Below are positions 44,578 to 52,658 of a stretch of 64,000 bases of DNA, piece after piece. The stretch's first letter is position 1. Each line of letters opens with the position of its first letter. The notes under the pieces were generated by a model, which saw only the letters and a list, made by a program, of their open reading frames with translations, made no database searches and had not been told where the DNA came from. The DNA comes from VRUE01 sp963718755 (GTDB taxonomy: Bacteria; Actinomycetota; Thermoleophilia; Solirubrobacterales; 70-9), in contig OY970376.1 of assembly GCA_963718755.1 (NCBI GenBank), positions 620,001 through 684,000 of the forward strand, written 5' to 3'. Made by a program: the position numbers and the translations under genes.

Positions 44578-45036
44578 CTATTGACTCCAGTCGCCTGCGC
44601 CCGGCGGACAGCCACCGGTTCCGGGACTCTCGCAATCGAACACCACGTTTCCACCATTGCGTTCAATGGAGAAGTTGGTCCCGGTGTCCGATTCGACGAT
44701 AACTTCGTAGGCGCTTTCGCCCAGTTTTGCCGGAGCCAAGAGATTCGCGTCTTCCAGCGTCGGCTCGATATCTTCGAGTGCTTCCGCGTCGGCACCGACG
44801 TAGGTGCCGCCGGCGTCGGTCGCGTAGGTCTCAATCGCGGTCTGAGCGGTCCGCACAGCGGCCTTGGCCTGAGCGTCCGTACCCTTGTCCCGCTGGTTGA
44901 AGAACGCGGGGATCGCGATCGCGGCGAGGATGCCGAGAATCAACATGACGACGAGAAGCTCGATCAGCGTGAAGCCGGCCTCGCCTTCGCCCTTGAGCCG
45001 GGCGCTCATCTTGGCCCGGAGATTCTGGAGAAACAT
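44578..45036 (-). CDS. pilA: Major type IV pilin
   Basis: A 152-residue prepilin. The 21-residue basic leader ends in Gly, followed by FTLIELLVVMLILGILAAIA with Glu at +5, the hydrophobic assembly helix. The globular part is short and acidic and has two Cys near the C-terminus (VVFDCESPGTGGCPPG), which probably form the disulfide of the D-region. An AGGAGG site lies nine bases before the ATG. The leader carries a c-di-GMP-I riboswitch, and a strong terminator follows, so it is a single-gene transcript. Confidence 0.96.
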   Translation of the reverse strand: MFLQNLRAKMSARLKGEGEAGFTLIELLVVMLILGILAAIAIPAFFNQRDKGTDAQAKAAVRTAQTAIETYATDAGGTYVGADAEALEDIEPTLEDANLLAPAKLGESAYEVIVESDTGTNFSIERNGGNVVFDCESPGTGGCPPGAGDWSQ

Positions 45037-45109
45037 TAGTGACCTCCTATGGTCCTAATCGTTTGCGCCAGAGCCCCGTCGCGTGAAGCCACGTGGTGTC
45101 TGTCGACCC

Positions 45110-45191
45110 CGGTGGTAGCCCGGCCGGCTCCCGCAAGAGAGCCCCGCAAGCTTTGCGCCCCCGCCTCACAGCGAGTTTGCCTTTGGCACCG
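45110..45191 (-). ncRNA. c-di-GMP-I (GEMM-I) riboswitch aptamer in the pilA leader
   Basis: Read on the minus strand, the 82 bases have every landmark of the class. P1 is CGGTG/CACCG. The conserved AAAGGCAAAC is followed by P2, CTCGCT/GGCGGG closed by a GUGA (GNRA) loop. GGCGCAAAGC follows. P3 is GGCTCTC/GGGAGCC with a TTGC loop, and the element ends GGCCGGGCTACC. It lies 73 bases before the pilA ATG. The expression platform is not clear: no T-tract terminator is seen between aptamer and gene, so control at translation initiation is possible. Confidence 0.92.
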
Positions 45192-45335
45192 AAGCACTGG
45201 CAGATTCATCACAGACCCCTAATCGACCACCGCCCAGATCTCTAAATCCCCGAAATTTGGGCTGCATCGCGCCAAAACTCAGAGTCGGGGCGATCCGTGG
45301 ACCGACGACCTACGGGATATGCCGTAGACCCGGCA
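45192..45335 (-). promoter_or_regulatory. pilA: pilA promoter region
   Basis: Minus-strand GTCGATTA (45227-45220) fits a sigma-28-type -10 and would start the transcript about 20 bases before the aptamer; the -35 position is weak. The remaining bases to the Fic gene end show no gene. Confidence 0.4.
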
Positions 45336-46550
45336 TCAGGAGCCCTGGGTCGGCGACTCATACCGCGCGGGGCCACTCAGTGTGTCCTCGAATTTCCTCA
45401 ACAGCGCGAACAGCTCCTTGGCTTCCCAGCTGTCCCCCTTGCGCTGGTTGCGATGGCGGGTCAGAATGCCAGCTTCAGCGAGTCTCTCTAGGCCGTTGAT
45501 CGCAGCGACCCGAGAGCGCTTCGCAAGCTGCTCGATCGTCGCCGCAGTAACGATCGGGTGGGAAGGCAGGCACTCGATTATCGCCCGTGCGGCAGCGTCG
45601 GCACGCAACGGCCCAGCCCGAACGACCCACTCATCCTGAAGGCCGGCCACCTCTGTCGAGAATGCTTTCGCGTGTGCTGCGGATACCTCGACGGCAATGG
45701 CGAACTGCTCTACCCATTCGTCAATCGAACCCGTCCGAAAGCTTTCCAGCCCAGCAATGTAAGAGTCCTTCCGCGCGCCAAGCACGAGCGATACCGGGGG
45801 GACGTAATGCGGTGCAAGCTCTCTGCGCCTGAAGAGGACATGGATTAGGCATCGACCCACACGCCCGTTGCCGTCGCCAAAGGGGTGGATCGTCTCGAAC
45901 TGAGCATGCGCAATTGCCGCCTGAGCAACCGGAGAGATGTTGTCCCGGTTCATGAACTCGCAGAGATCGTCGACCAAGCTGGGCACGTACTCATGTGGGG
46001 AGGGAACGAACGCCGCCACCGGCGGCGAGTGTCCGCCAATCCATCCCTGTTCCTTGCGCAGCTGACCGGCAATCCGGTCCAGCGGTGGGACGATGGCAAG
46101 CGCCCTATGGATGGCGCAGATGTCGTCCACAGTGAGACGAGCCACCTGGCTGCCTATTCGCACCCCCTCTTCCATCGCCCGCACGTTTCCCAGGACCTCC
46201 TTCGCCTTGTATTCGCCGGTCTCGCCTCCCATCTCGGCTTGAGCCAGCTTGCGATGCGAGAGCTGCAGTTCCTCGATTGCCGACGACGCAAGCGCCTCCG
46301 AGCGAAGCAACTGCCGCGCCAAGCCCTCGAGCGAGCGAAGCCCCACCGTCGAAGAATTCAGATCGCGCGTCGCTGCTCCCGCGCGCTCCGACAGCGCCGA
46401 CGTCGCGGCGCTCAGCTGTGGATCGAAGTCTGCGATCGGAGCGGGGACGAATGCCCTATAGGTCGCCGTGCGGTTGTGGCGACCCGAATGCGCGAAGCGG
46501 GGGCTCCAGACACGCTCCTCATAATGCCCTCGCTCATCCCCGTCAGACAT
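45336..46550 (-). CDS. Fic family protein with C-terminal winged helix
   Basis: A 404-residue Fic protein. The core motif HPFGDGNGRVGR (residues 222-233) is intact, so it can transfer AMP or another nucleotide part to a target hydroxyl. An N-terminal inhibitory helix is likely at SSAIEELQLS (Glu93), the class II arrangement, where the helix blocks ATP until displaced. The last 90 residues contain a winged helix (TAATIEQLAKRSRVAAINGL). AGGAGA precedes the ATG. It sits between pilC and pilA but has its own AT-rich operator region, so it may simply be an insertion in the pilus cluster. Confidence 0.93.
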   Translation of the reverse strand: MSDGDERGHYEERVWSPRFAHSGRHNRTATYRAFVPAPIADFDPQLSAATSALSERAGAATRDLNSSTVGLRSLEGLARQLLRSEALASSAIEELQLSHRKLAQAEMGGETGEYKAKEVLGNVRAMEEGVRIGSQVARLTVDDICAIHRALAIVPPLDRIAGQLRKEQGWIGGHSPPVAAFVPSPHEYVPSLVDDLCEFMNRDNISPVAQAAIAHAQFETIHPFGDGNGRVGRCLIHVLFRRRELAPHYVPPVSLVLGARKDSYIAGLESFRTGSIDEWVEQFAIAVEVSAAHAKAFSTEVAGLQDEWVVRAGPLRADAAARAIIECLPSHPIVTAATIEQLAKRSRVAAINGLERLAEAGILTRHRNQRKGDSWEAKELFALLRKFEDTLSGPARYESPTQGS

Positions 46551-46586
46551 CGGATTGCTCTCCTAATCTTCAAGCCTCGTGCACAT

Positions 46587-46616
46587 GCTTAAAGTATAGC
46601 GGCTTAAAGTTTAAGC
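46587..46616. promoter_or_regulatory. Fic gene operator repeats
   Basis: GCTTAAAGT occurs at 46587-46595 and 46602-46610, a 15-base period, and the second copy is part of the perfect palindrome GCTTAAA-G-TTTAAGC (46602-46616). The stretch is markedly AT-rich and lies about 40-65 bp before the Fic start. Autoregulation through the protein's winged helix is a reasonable inference. Confidence 0.55.
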
Positions 46617-46649
46617 TTTGTCCGAGCTTTGCAAGGTTAGGGACTGACC

Positions 46650-47894
46650 TCAGCCGATCTTGTCGTAGAGGCTGAAGATCGGCAGGTACATCGCGATCAC
46701 GATGAAGCCGACCATGCCACCGACGAAGACGATCATCAGCGGCTCGATCAGCGAGGTGAGCGCTTTGATCTTGGCGTCGACCTCGGTCTCGTAGAAGTCG
46801 GCGATCTTGCCCAGCATATTTTCCAGCTGACCGGTTTCCTCGCCGACCGCGACCATGTGACCGACCATTGGGGGGAAGATCGGGTTGCGCTCTATCGGCC
46901 CGGCAAGTGAGCCGCCCCGCTTGGCCGCCGCGTAGAGGTCTTCCATCGACTGCTCAATGACGGCATTGCCGGCCGTTTCCCCGGTCAGCTTGATCGACTG
47001 CAGCATCGGCACGCCGGCAGAGACCGAGCCGGAAAAGGTCCGCGACCAACGAGCCAGGGCGATCTTCTGGATCACGTCGCCGATCTGGAAGGGGATGCGC
47101 AGTTTGAAGCGGTCCCACATCTCCTTGCCGCGGTCGGTCTTCTTCCACTGGATAAAGCCGACGGTGAGACCGACCAGAGCAGGGATCAGGATGAACCAGT
47201 AGCCGGTAATCGCGTCGGAGGCCGAGACGCAGAGCCGGGTCGGCAAGGGCAGCTCGCCGCCCGCCGCCGGATTCTCTTCGGCGAGTTCTTCGAAGATCCC
47301 GGCGAAGACAGGGATGACGAAGGCGACGATCGCAACCAGCGCGACCACGGCGAAGCCGAAGACCAGCAGCGGGTACATCATCGCTGATTTCACCTGCCGC
47401 CTCAGCGCGTCGGCTTTCTCCACCTGGTACGCGATCCGATCCAGCGAGTCCTCGAGCCGGCCCGACTCCTCGCCCGAGCGGACCATTGCCCGATAGAGGC
47501 GGTCGAAGACGCCCGGATGACGCTCCATCGCCTGCTCCAAGGTGCTGCCCGCCTCGACGTCGGCCCGCACTCCGGCCACGGCCTCCTTGATCTTGTCGTC
47601 CTCGGTCTGTTCCTCGAGCGTGTGCAGGGTGCGCAGCATCGGCATCCCCGCAGAGACGAGGGTCGCGAACTGACGCGAGAAGACCGCGAGCTCGCGCACG
47701 TCGACCGACTGCCAGCGCTTGAAGACGTCCTCGATCGCAAACGGGGCTTTCTTCTCGCTGACGTCGAGGACGATCAGGCCGCGCTGGCGCAGCTGCTCGG
47801 TTACCTGCGCCTTGGAATCGGCCTCGAGCTCGCCGGCGGTGGCGGCCCCGGCGACGTCCATCGCCCGGAAGGCGAAGGTGCTTGCGCTGGCCAT
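46650..47894 (-). CDS. pilC: Type IV pilus inner-membrane platform protein PilC
   Basis: A 414-residue GspF/PilC-family protein with the two repeated cytoplasmic helical domains (FSRQFATLVSAGMPMLRTLH and WSRTFSGSVSAGVPMLQSIK) and three hydrophobic segments (MYPLLVFGFAVVALVAIVAF; YWFILIPALVGLTVGFI; LIEPLMIVFVGGMVGFIVIA). It forms the membrane base on which PilB and PilT act. It follows pilT by 3 bp in one operon. Confidence 0.96.
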   Translation of the reverse strand: MASASTFAFRAMDVAGAATAGELEADSKAQVTEQLRQRGLIVLDVSEKKAPFAIEDVFKRWQSVDVRELAVFSRQFATLVSAGMPMLRTLHTLEEQTEDDKIKEAVAGVRADVEAGSTLEQAMERHPGVFDRLYRAMVRSGEESGRLEDSLDRIAYQVEKADALRRQVKSAMMYPLLVFGFAVVALVAIVAFVIPVFAGIFEELAEENPAAGGELPLPTRLCVSASDAITGYWFILIPALVGLTVGFIQWKKTDRGKEMWDRFKLRIPFQIGDVIQKIALARWSRTFSGSVSAGVPMLQSIKLTGETAGNAVIEQSMEDLYAAAKRGGSLAGPIERNPIFPPMVGHMVAVGEETGQLENMLGKIADFYETEVDAKIKALTSLIEPLMIVFVGGMVGFIVIAMYLPIFSLYDKIG

Positions 47895-47897
47895 TGC

Positions 47898-49067
47898 CTA
47901 TGCCCCCGGGGTTTGGACGGGGGGCGGTGCGGAGACGGGAGGCGGCGAGGAGGGTACGGCCTGTTGAAATCCGTCGCCCTGCATCGCGGCGGGCACGACC
48001 GGCGCGGCTCCAAGCAGCCGTTTGAGCTCCTCCGGCACCGAGGCGCGCTGTTCGGCCAAGGCGCGGGTGATAGTCCCTTCCCGCACCAGCCGCGCCAGGT
48101 CGGCGTCCATCGTCTGCATGCCGACCGCGCCGGAAGTCTGCACGGCGGCGTAGATCTGGTGCGTCTTGCCCTCGCGGATCAGGTTGCGGATCGCCGGCGT
48201 CGGGACCAACACCTCGGTGGCGACCACCCGGCCCATCCCGTCAGTGGTCGGCAGCAGCTGCTGGGTGACGATCCCCTGCAGGGCGATCGAGAGCTGGGTC
48301 CGCACCTGTCCCTGCTGCTGGGGCGGGAAGACGTCGATGATCCGGTCGACCGTCTGCGCGGTCGACTGGGTGTGCAGGGTGGCGAAGACGAGGTGGCCGG
48401 TCTCGGCGGCGGTCAGCGCGGTGGAGATCGTCTCCAGGTCGCGCATCTCCCCGACCAGAATCACATCCGGGTCCTCGCGCAGGGCGGCCCGTAGGCCGAG
48501 GGCGAAGTCGGGCGCGTCGCTCCCGACCTCGCGCTGGTTGACGATCGAGCGTTTGTGCTGGTGCAGGAACTCGATCGGGTCCTCGATCGTCAGGATGTGG
48601 TCCTGGTTCTCGGAGTTGATCACGTCGATCATCGCCGCCAGCGTCGTGCTCTTGCCCGAGCCGGTGGGGCCGGTGACGAGGACGAAGCCACGCGGTTTGG
48701 CGCACAGCTCGCGCAGGATCTGCGGCACCTTGAGCGAGTCGAGACTGGGGATGTCCTGCGGCACGAGGCGGAAGGCGGCGCTGACCGAGCCGCGCTGGAA
48801 GAAGCAGTTGACGCGGAAGCGGGCGACGTTGGGGATCGCGTAGGCGAAGTCGAGCTGCTTGCCGGTCTCGAAGCGTTTGCGCTGGTCGTCGTTGAGGATG
48901 CTGTAGACGACCTCGCGAGTCTCCTGACCCGAGAGCACCGGGAAGCCCTCCATCGGCACGATCTTGCCCTTGTCGCGCATCGACGGGGGCGCGCCAGGCG
49001 TGAGGTGCACGTCGGAGGCGCGGCTCTCGACCATGCGGCGGAGAACCTCTGCGAAATCGAAGGCCAT
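47898..49067 (-). CDS. pilT: Pilus retraction ATPase PilT
   Basis: A 389-residue secretion-type hexameric ATPase. Walker A is VLVTGPTGSGKSTTLAAMID, the Asp box is IEDPIEFLHQHKRSIVNQRE, Walker B is DPDVILVGEMRDLETIS, and the His box is GHLVFATLHTQSTAQTVDR. The AIRNLIREGKTHQIY motif near the C-terminus is the PilT-specific AIRNLIRE signature, which separates it from PilB. The tail is Pro-rich (SSPPPVSAPPPV). The presence of PilT predicts retractable pili. Confidence 0.96.
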   Translation of the reverse strand: MAFDFAEVLRRMVESRASDVHLTPGAPPSMRDKGKIVPMEGFPVLSGQETREVVYSILNDDQRKRFETGKQLDFAYAIPNVARFRVNCFFQRGSVSAAFRLVPQDIPSLDSLKVPQILRELCAKPRGFVLVTGPTGSGKSTTLAAMIDVINSENQDHILTIEDPIEFLHQHKRSIVNQREVGSDAPDFALGLRAALREDPDVILVGEMRDLETISTALTAAETGHLVFATLHTQSTAQTVDRIIDVFPPQQQGQVRTQLSIALQGIVTQQLLPTTDGMGRVVATEVLVPTPAIRNLIREGKTHQIYAAVQTSGAVGMQTMDADLARLVREGTITRALAEQRASVPEELKRLLGAAPVVPAAMQGDGFQQAVPSSPPPVSAPPPVQTPGA

Positions 49068-49122
49068 GTCGCCTTAGATCGGCCGCCGAGCCGACTTCCT
49101 GAAGCGCGGGCGGCGCCTCCCG

Positions 49123-49176
49123 GCGCAAAATGGAACCTTGTGGCCCCTATAGGGGCCTGAAACGTCCATCCTGGCG
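49123..49176. repeat. Dispersed 54-bp palindromic element, copy D
   Basis: GCGCAAAATGGAACC at one end, the core CCCCTATAGGGG in the middle and CGTCCATCCTGGCG at the other end. It is inserted between pilB and pilT, 13 bases after the pilB stop, and is not associated with a DUF559 gene. Confidence 0.88.
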
Positions 49177-49188
49177 GGGGAGGCGGGG

Positions 49189-50988
49189 TCAAGCGCTGAC
49201 ACGGACTACCTCCTCGAGGCTGGTGAGGCCGGCGCGGACCTTGGTCAGGCCGTCCTCGCGCAAGGTGAGCATGCCCTCTTCGCGGGCCAGTGCGGCGATT
49301 TCGGCCTCCGGCGCCTGGGCGACCACCTTCTCCTTCAGCTGCTCGCTCAACGCCATCACCGAGTAGATCCCGACCCGGCCGCGGTAGCCGCTCTGGTTAC
49401 AGCGCGAACAGCCGACCGGCTCGTAGCCCTCGACCTCTCCCCCAACCCTGATCTCGGCTTCGGCCAAAGCCTGCGGGGGCACGATGGTGCGCCGCTTACA
49501 GTGACTGCAGAGCTTGCGTGCCAACCGCTGGGCGACGACGCAATCGACGGAGGAGGCGATCAGGAAGGCCTCGATCCCCATCTTGGTCAGGCGGGTGATC
49601 GCGCCCGGGGCGTCGTTGGTGTGCAGCGTGGTCAGCATCATGTGGCCGGTCAGCGCCGCCTCGATCGCGATCCGCGCGGTCTCTCCATCGCGGATCTCGC
49701 CCACCATCACGATGTCGGGGTCGGCGCGCAGGATCGAGCGCAGGCCGGTGGCGAAGTCGAGCCCCGCCTTGCGGTTGACGTTGATCTGGTTGACCCCGGC
49801 CAACCTGTACTCGACCGGGTCCTCGATCGTGATGATGTTGCGCTCGACTTCGTTGATCTCCTGCAGCGCCGCGTAGAGGGTCGTCGACTTGCCGGAGCCG
49901 GTCGGGCCGGTGACCAGGACGGCGCCGTAGGACTGGTGGAAGGCGTGCTCGAAGCGTGCCCGCCCCTCGCCGTCCATGCCGAGCTCGTCGAGCGAGCGCT
50001 GCGCGTTCTCCTTGTCGAGGATGCGGATCGTCGCCCCCTCGCCGCGCTGGGTCGGCAGCGTGGTGATACGCAGGTCGACCCGGCGCTCCTCGACCGTGAC
50101 GCTGACCCGGCCGTCCTGGGGCACCCGCTTCTCGGCGATGTTGAGGTCGCTCATGATCTTCACCCGGGAGACGACCGCGTTGACCATCCGCTTGGGCACA
50201 TGCGCCGCCTCGCGCAGCACGCCGTCGACCCGGAAGCGGACCCGCATCTCGTCCTCGCCCGGCTCGAAGTGGACGTCGGAGGCACCCTCCCCCACCGCCT
50301 GGCCGAGGATGCTGTAGACGAGCTTGATCACCGGCGCGTCCTCGGCGCTGACTTCCATGTCGGCGACTTCGGCCAGTTCGTCCTCGGCCTCCGCCTCGCC
50401 TTCGGTGACCGCCTCGCTGACGGCGCTCTGCAGCGTGTTGAGGCGGCCGATCAGCGCCTCGATGTCTTCCTCGGCGGCGACCGCGACACGGCAATCGAGC
50501 GCCGTGGCGATCTGGATGTCGTCGACGGCGAGGACGTTGGTCGGGTCGGCCATCGCCACAAGCAGCGTCTCTTTGTCGACGAATCCGACCGGCAGCGCCC
50601 GGTAGCGGCGCGCCGTGTTGACAGAGATCAGGTTGGCCGCCGCCATGTCCACCTGGTAGTTGGAGAGGTCGACGTGATCGAGGCCGTAACGCTCGGCGAC
50701 GGCGCGGGAGAGCTGGTCGGCAGTGATCGCACCCTGCTCGATCAGCAGCCGCTCGGGTGGACGACCGGCGGTGCGCGCCACCTCGATCGCCGTCCGGGCG
50801 ACGTCGTCAGGGACGTAGCCGAGATCGACGAGGACGTCGGTGACGAAGCCGCTGGAGCGACCGCGCACCTGCGGCGGCGTGAGGCCGAGCGTGCCCCCCG
50901 CCGCCGGGTCGAGGGCGGGCGCAGTCGAGTCGCCGGAGTCGGGGACCGGCCGCAGGTGGCTCGGGAAGTCCCGCGAGTCCATGCTCAT
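49189..50988 (-). CDS. pilB: Pilus extension ATPase PilB
   Basis: A 599-residue GspE/PilB ATPase. The N-terminal MshEN-type domain (VLVDLGYVPDDVARTAIEVA, RLLIEQGAITADQLSRAVAE) is the part that binds c-di-GMP in some relatives. The ATPase has LVTGPTGSGKSTTLYAALQE, DPDIVMVGEIRDGETARIAI and the tetra-Cys zinc site CSHCKRR ... CSRCNQSGY. Two ATGs are close; the second (50982) has the better spaced GAGG. It follows the thioredoxin-fold gene by a few bases. Confidence 0.95.
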   Translation of the reverse strand: MSMDSRDFPSHLRPVPDSGDSTAPALDPAAGGTLGLTPPQVRGRSSGFVTDVLVDLGYVPDDVARTAIEVARTAGRPPERLLIEQGAITADQLSRAVAERYGLDHVDLSNYQVDMAAANLISVNTARRYRALPVGFVDKETLLVAMADPTNVLAVDDIQIATALDCRVAVAAEEDIEALIGRLNTLQSAVSEAVTEGEAEAEDELAEVADMEVSAEDAPVIKLVYSILGQAVGEGASDVHFEPGEDEMRVRFRVDGVLREAAHVPKRMVNAVVSRVKIMSDLNIAEKRVPQDGRVSVTVEERRVDLRITTLPTQRGEGATIRILDKENAQRSLDELGMDGEGRARFEHAFHQSYGAVLVTGPTGSGKSTTLYAALQEINEVERNIITIEDPVEYRLAGVNQINVNRKAGLDFATGLRSILRADPDIVMVGEIRDGETARIAIEAALTGHMMLTTLHTNDAPGAITRLTKMGIEAFLIASSVDCVVAQRLARKLCSHCKRRTIVPPQALAEAEIRVGGEVEGYEPVGCSRCNQSGYRGRVGIYSVMALSEQLKEKVVAQAPEAEIAALAREEGMLTLREDGLTKVRAGLTSLEEVVRVSA

Positions 50989-50992
50989 TACC

Positions 50993-51637
50993 TCACGGGT
51001 GGTAGTCGAGCGTCTTGCCCTTGTAGCCGGCGTCGATCACGGCCTGGGCGACGCTCTGCGGGCTCTGGAACCCATAGCTGACCGAGGCGGTCGGCACCGT
51101 CTTCTTCAGGTGCTTGGGCCGGACTACGACCAAGGCGGGCACGCGATCCACGCCAACGCCCTCGCTGATCGCTGCGTACTTGGAGATCTTGGCGGCAGGG
51201 ACGACGAAGACCTTGGCGTCGGAGAAGCTGTCCAGACCGGTGGTGGCGCTCTTGACGAGGCGATCGTCAATGCCGCCGTCGCGAACGAAGAGCAGGACGA
51301 GGGTCTGGTTGGCCTCCCAGGCGTCGAGAACAGGCTGCGGCAGCGGTGGCGCAACCGCCGCCGTCTGATTGACCGCCGACACCGCCGAGGAGAGCGAGTC
51401 GCCGGCAGCCGCTTCGGTCGCCGCTTCGACTGCGCCTTCGACGGCTTCGCCGGGGGTGGCGCCAGTCGCGGTGCCGCCGGCGTCCGTACCCGCGACGCTC
51501 ACGGTCGCTTCGGTCGTCCCCGCCGATTCTTCTTCGCCGCCGCCGCTCGAGGACATGAAGAAGAGGGCGACGCCGACGAGCAGCACGCCGACCACGGCGA
51601 GCTGTACGAGTGGGTTGCTGTTGAGCTGCTCCCTCAT
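50993..51637 (-). CDS. Membrane-anchored thioredoxin-fold-like protein of the pilus operon
   Basis: A 214-residue protein with one N-terminal transmembrane helix (LVQLAVVGVLLVGVALFFMS), a long Gly/Ala/Thr/Glu-rich linker and a C-terminal domain of about 110 residues: LVLLFVRDGGIDDRLVKSAT, VFVVPAAKISKYAAI, GVDRVPALVVVRPK. The VPALVVV step is the cis-Pro loop of thioredoxins, but CxxC is absent, so it is structural and not a redox enzyme. It heads the pilB-pilT-pilC operon and is likely a platform component. Start ATG 51637; upstream codons are discounted because a promoter lies there. Confidence 0.78.
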   Translation of the reverse strand: MREQLNSNPLVQLAVVGVLLVGVALFFMSSSGGGEEESAGTTEATVSVAGTDAGGTATGATPGEAVEGAVEAATEAAAGDSLSSAVSAVNQTAAVAPPLPQPVLDAWEANQTLVLLFVRDGGIDDRLVKSATTGLDSFSDAKVFVVPAAKISKYAAISEGVGVDRVPALVVVRPKHLKKTVPTASVSYGFQSPQSVAQAVIDAGYKGKTLDYHP

Positions 51638-51648
51638 ACGTTCGCTTA

Positions 51649-51679
51649 TTAGCTCGACAGCGAGGGACGACAGCTTGAG
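51649..51679 (-). promoter_or_regulatory. Candidate FliA/WhiG-type promoter of the pilBTC operon
   Basis: Minus strand reads CTCAAG (51679-51674), 15 bases, GTCGAGCTAA (51658-51649). The bases after the -35 (CTGTCG) are also identical to those at the minor pilin promoter. Confidence 0.55.
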
Positions 51680-51796
51680 TCCCCGCACGTTCTCGCCCGG
51701 GCGATCCCATCCAGATCCGCCTCAAGACTCAGTCAGTTTCCAAAAACGATCGCGAAGTGCCACAATTGCCATGAACTGACGGGAGGTCATTTCAGC

Positions 51797-52654
51797 GTGA
51801 GCAAAGGGACCATGCGCGCCGGCACGCAGCTGCTCTTGATGGCGGCCAACCCGGTCAAACGCCGGATCCTGCGAGAGATGATCGAGCATCCGCTCGACGC
51901 CGGTCCCGGTTGCGAGTACCGGGTCACCACCAGCGGCCGGGAGGCGCTCTTCGTCGGCTTCGTGATCGAGCGCTGGCTGCAAAGCGCCCCACATGGCCCG
52001 TTGCCCTTCGAGAGCCAGGAGGCAGAGCGGGCCGTCGCCGCTCTGGCGGAAGGGTGGGCCAAGGCCGCGATGCACGCGCTCGCCCGTGAGCCACTCACGT
52101 TCGAAGCGCTGCACAGCCAGGTCGAAGGGCTGGGCCGGCGACCGCTGAAACGCCAGCTCACCGCAATGCTGGAGACCGGGCAGGTCAAACGACGCGCCGC
52201 CGGCAATGGCGAGCCCGTCTACGCGATCACCGACTGGCTGCGGGCCGGCATCGCTCCGCTGATCGCATCGGCGCGCCTCGAGCGCCGGGAGCCGAAGGAA
52301 GGCATGGCGCCGATCGATGCCCTCGACGTGGAGGCGGGCTTCCGTTGCAGCCTGCCCCTGGTCCAGCTGCCCAGGGAGCTCTCCGGCACCTGCCGGCTGG
52401 GCATCAACCTGGAGGACGACGAGAGCGGATGCCTGACCGGCGTCACGGCGCGAATCGAGCAAGGGCGTGTCGTCTCCGCCCGCGCCGGCCTCGGCGGGGA
52501 GTCCGATGCCTGGGCCGCTGCTTCAATCGGCGACTGGCTTGACACGGTGATCGAGCCCGAGACGAAGCTGGTGCGAACGGGCGGCGACCGCTGGCTGACC
52601 CACGCCGTGCTCGATGCGCTGCACAAAGCCCTGTTCGGCATCCCGGTCGCCTAG
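51797..52654 (+). CDS. Winged-helix/SCP2-like regulator, tandem paralogue 1
   Basis: A 285-residue protein of a three-gene tandem family. The N-terminal stretch NPVKRRILREMIEHPL is the remnant of a first winged helix whose recognition part is missing. A second HxlR-like winged helix follows (AMHALAREPLTFEALHSQVE, RRPLKRQLTAMLETGQVKRR). The C-terminal 110 residues (LDVEAGFRCSLPLVQLPREL to TGGDRWLTHAVLDALHKALF) resemble an SCP2-like lipid-binding domain. GTG start with GGGAGG ten bases upstream. Probably a ligand-responsive transcription factor; ligand unknown. Confidence 0.75.
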   Translation: MSKGTMRAGTQLLLMAANPVKRRILREMIEHPLDAGPGCEYRVTTSGREALFVGFVIERWLQSAPHGPLPFESQEAERAVAALAEGWAKAAMHALAREPLTFEALHSQVEGLGRRPLKRQLTAMLETGQVKRRAAGNGEPVYAITDWLRAGIAPLIASARLERREPKEGMAPIDALDVEAGFRCSLPLVQLPRELSGTCRLGINLEDDESGCLTGVTARIEQGRVVSARAGLGGESDAWAAASIGDWLDTVIEPETKLVRTGGDRWLTHAVLDALHKALFGIPVA

Positions 52655-52658
52655 CTCG

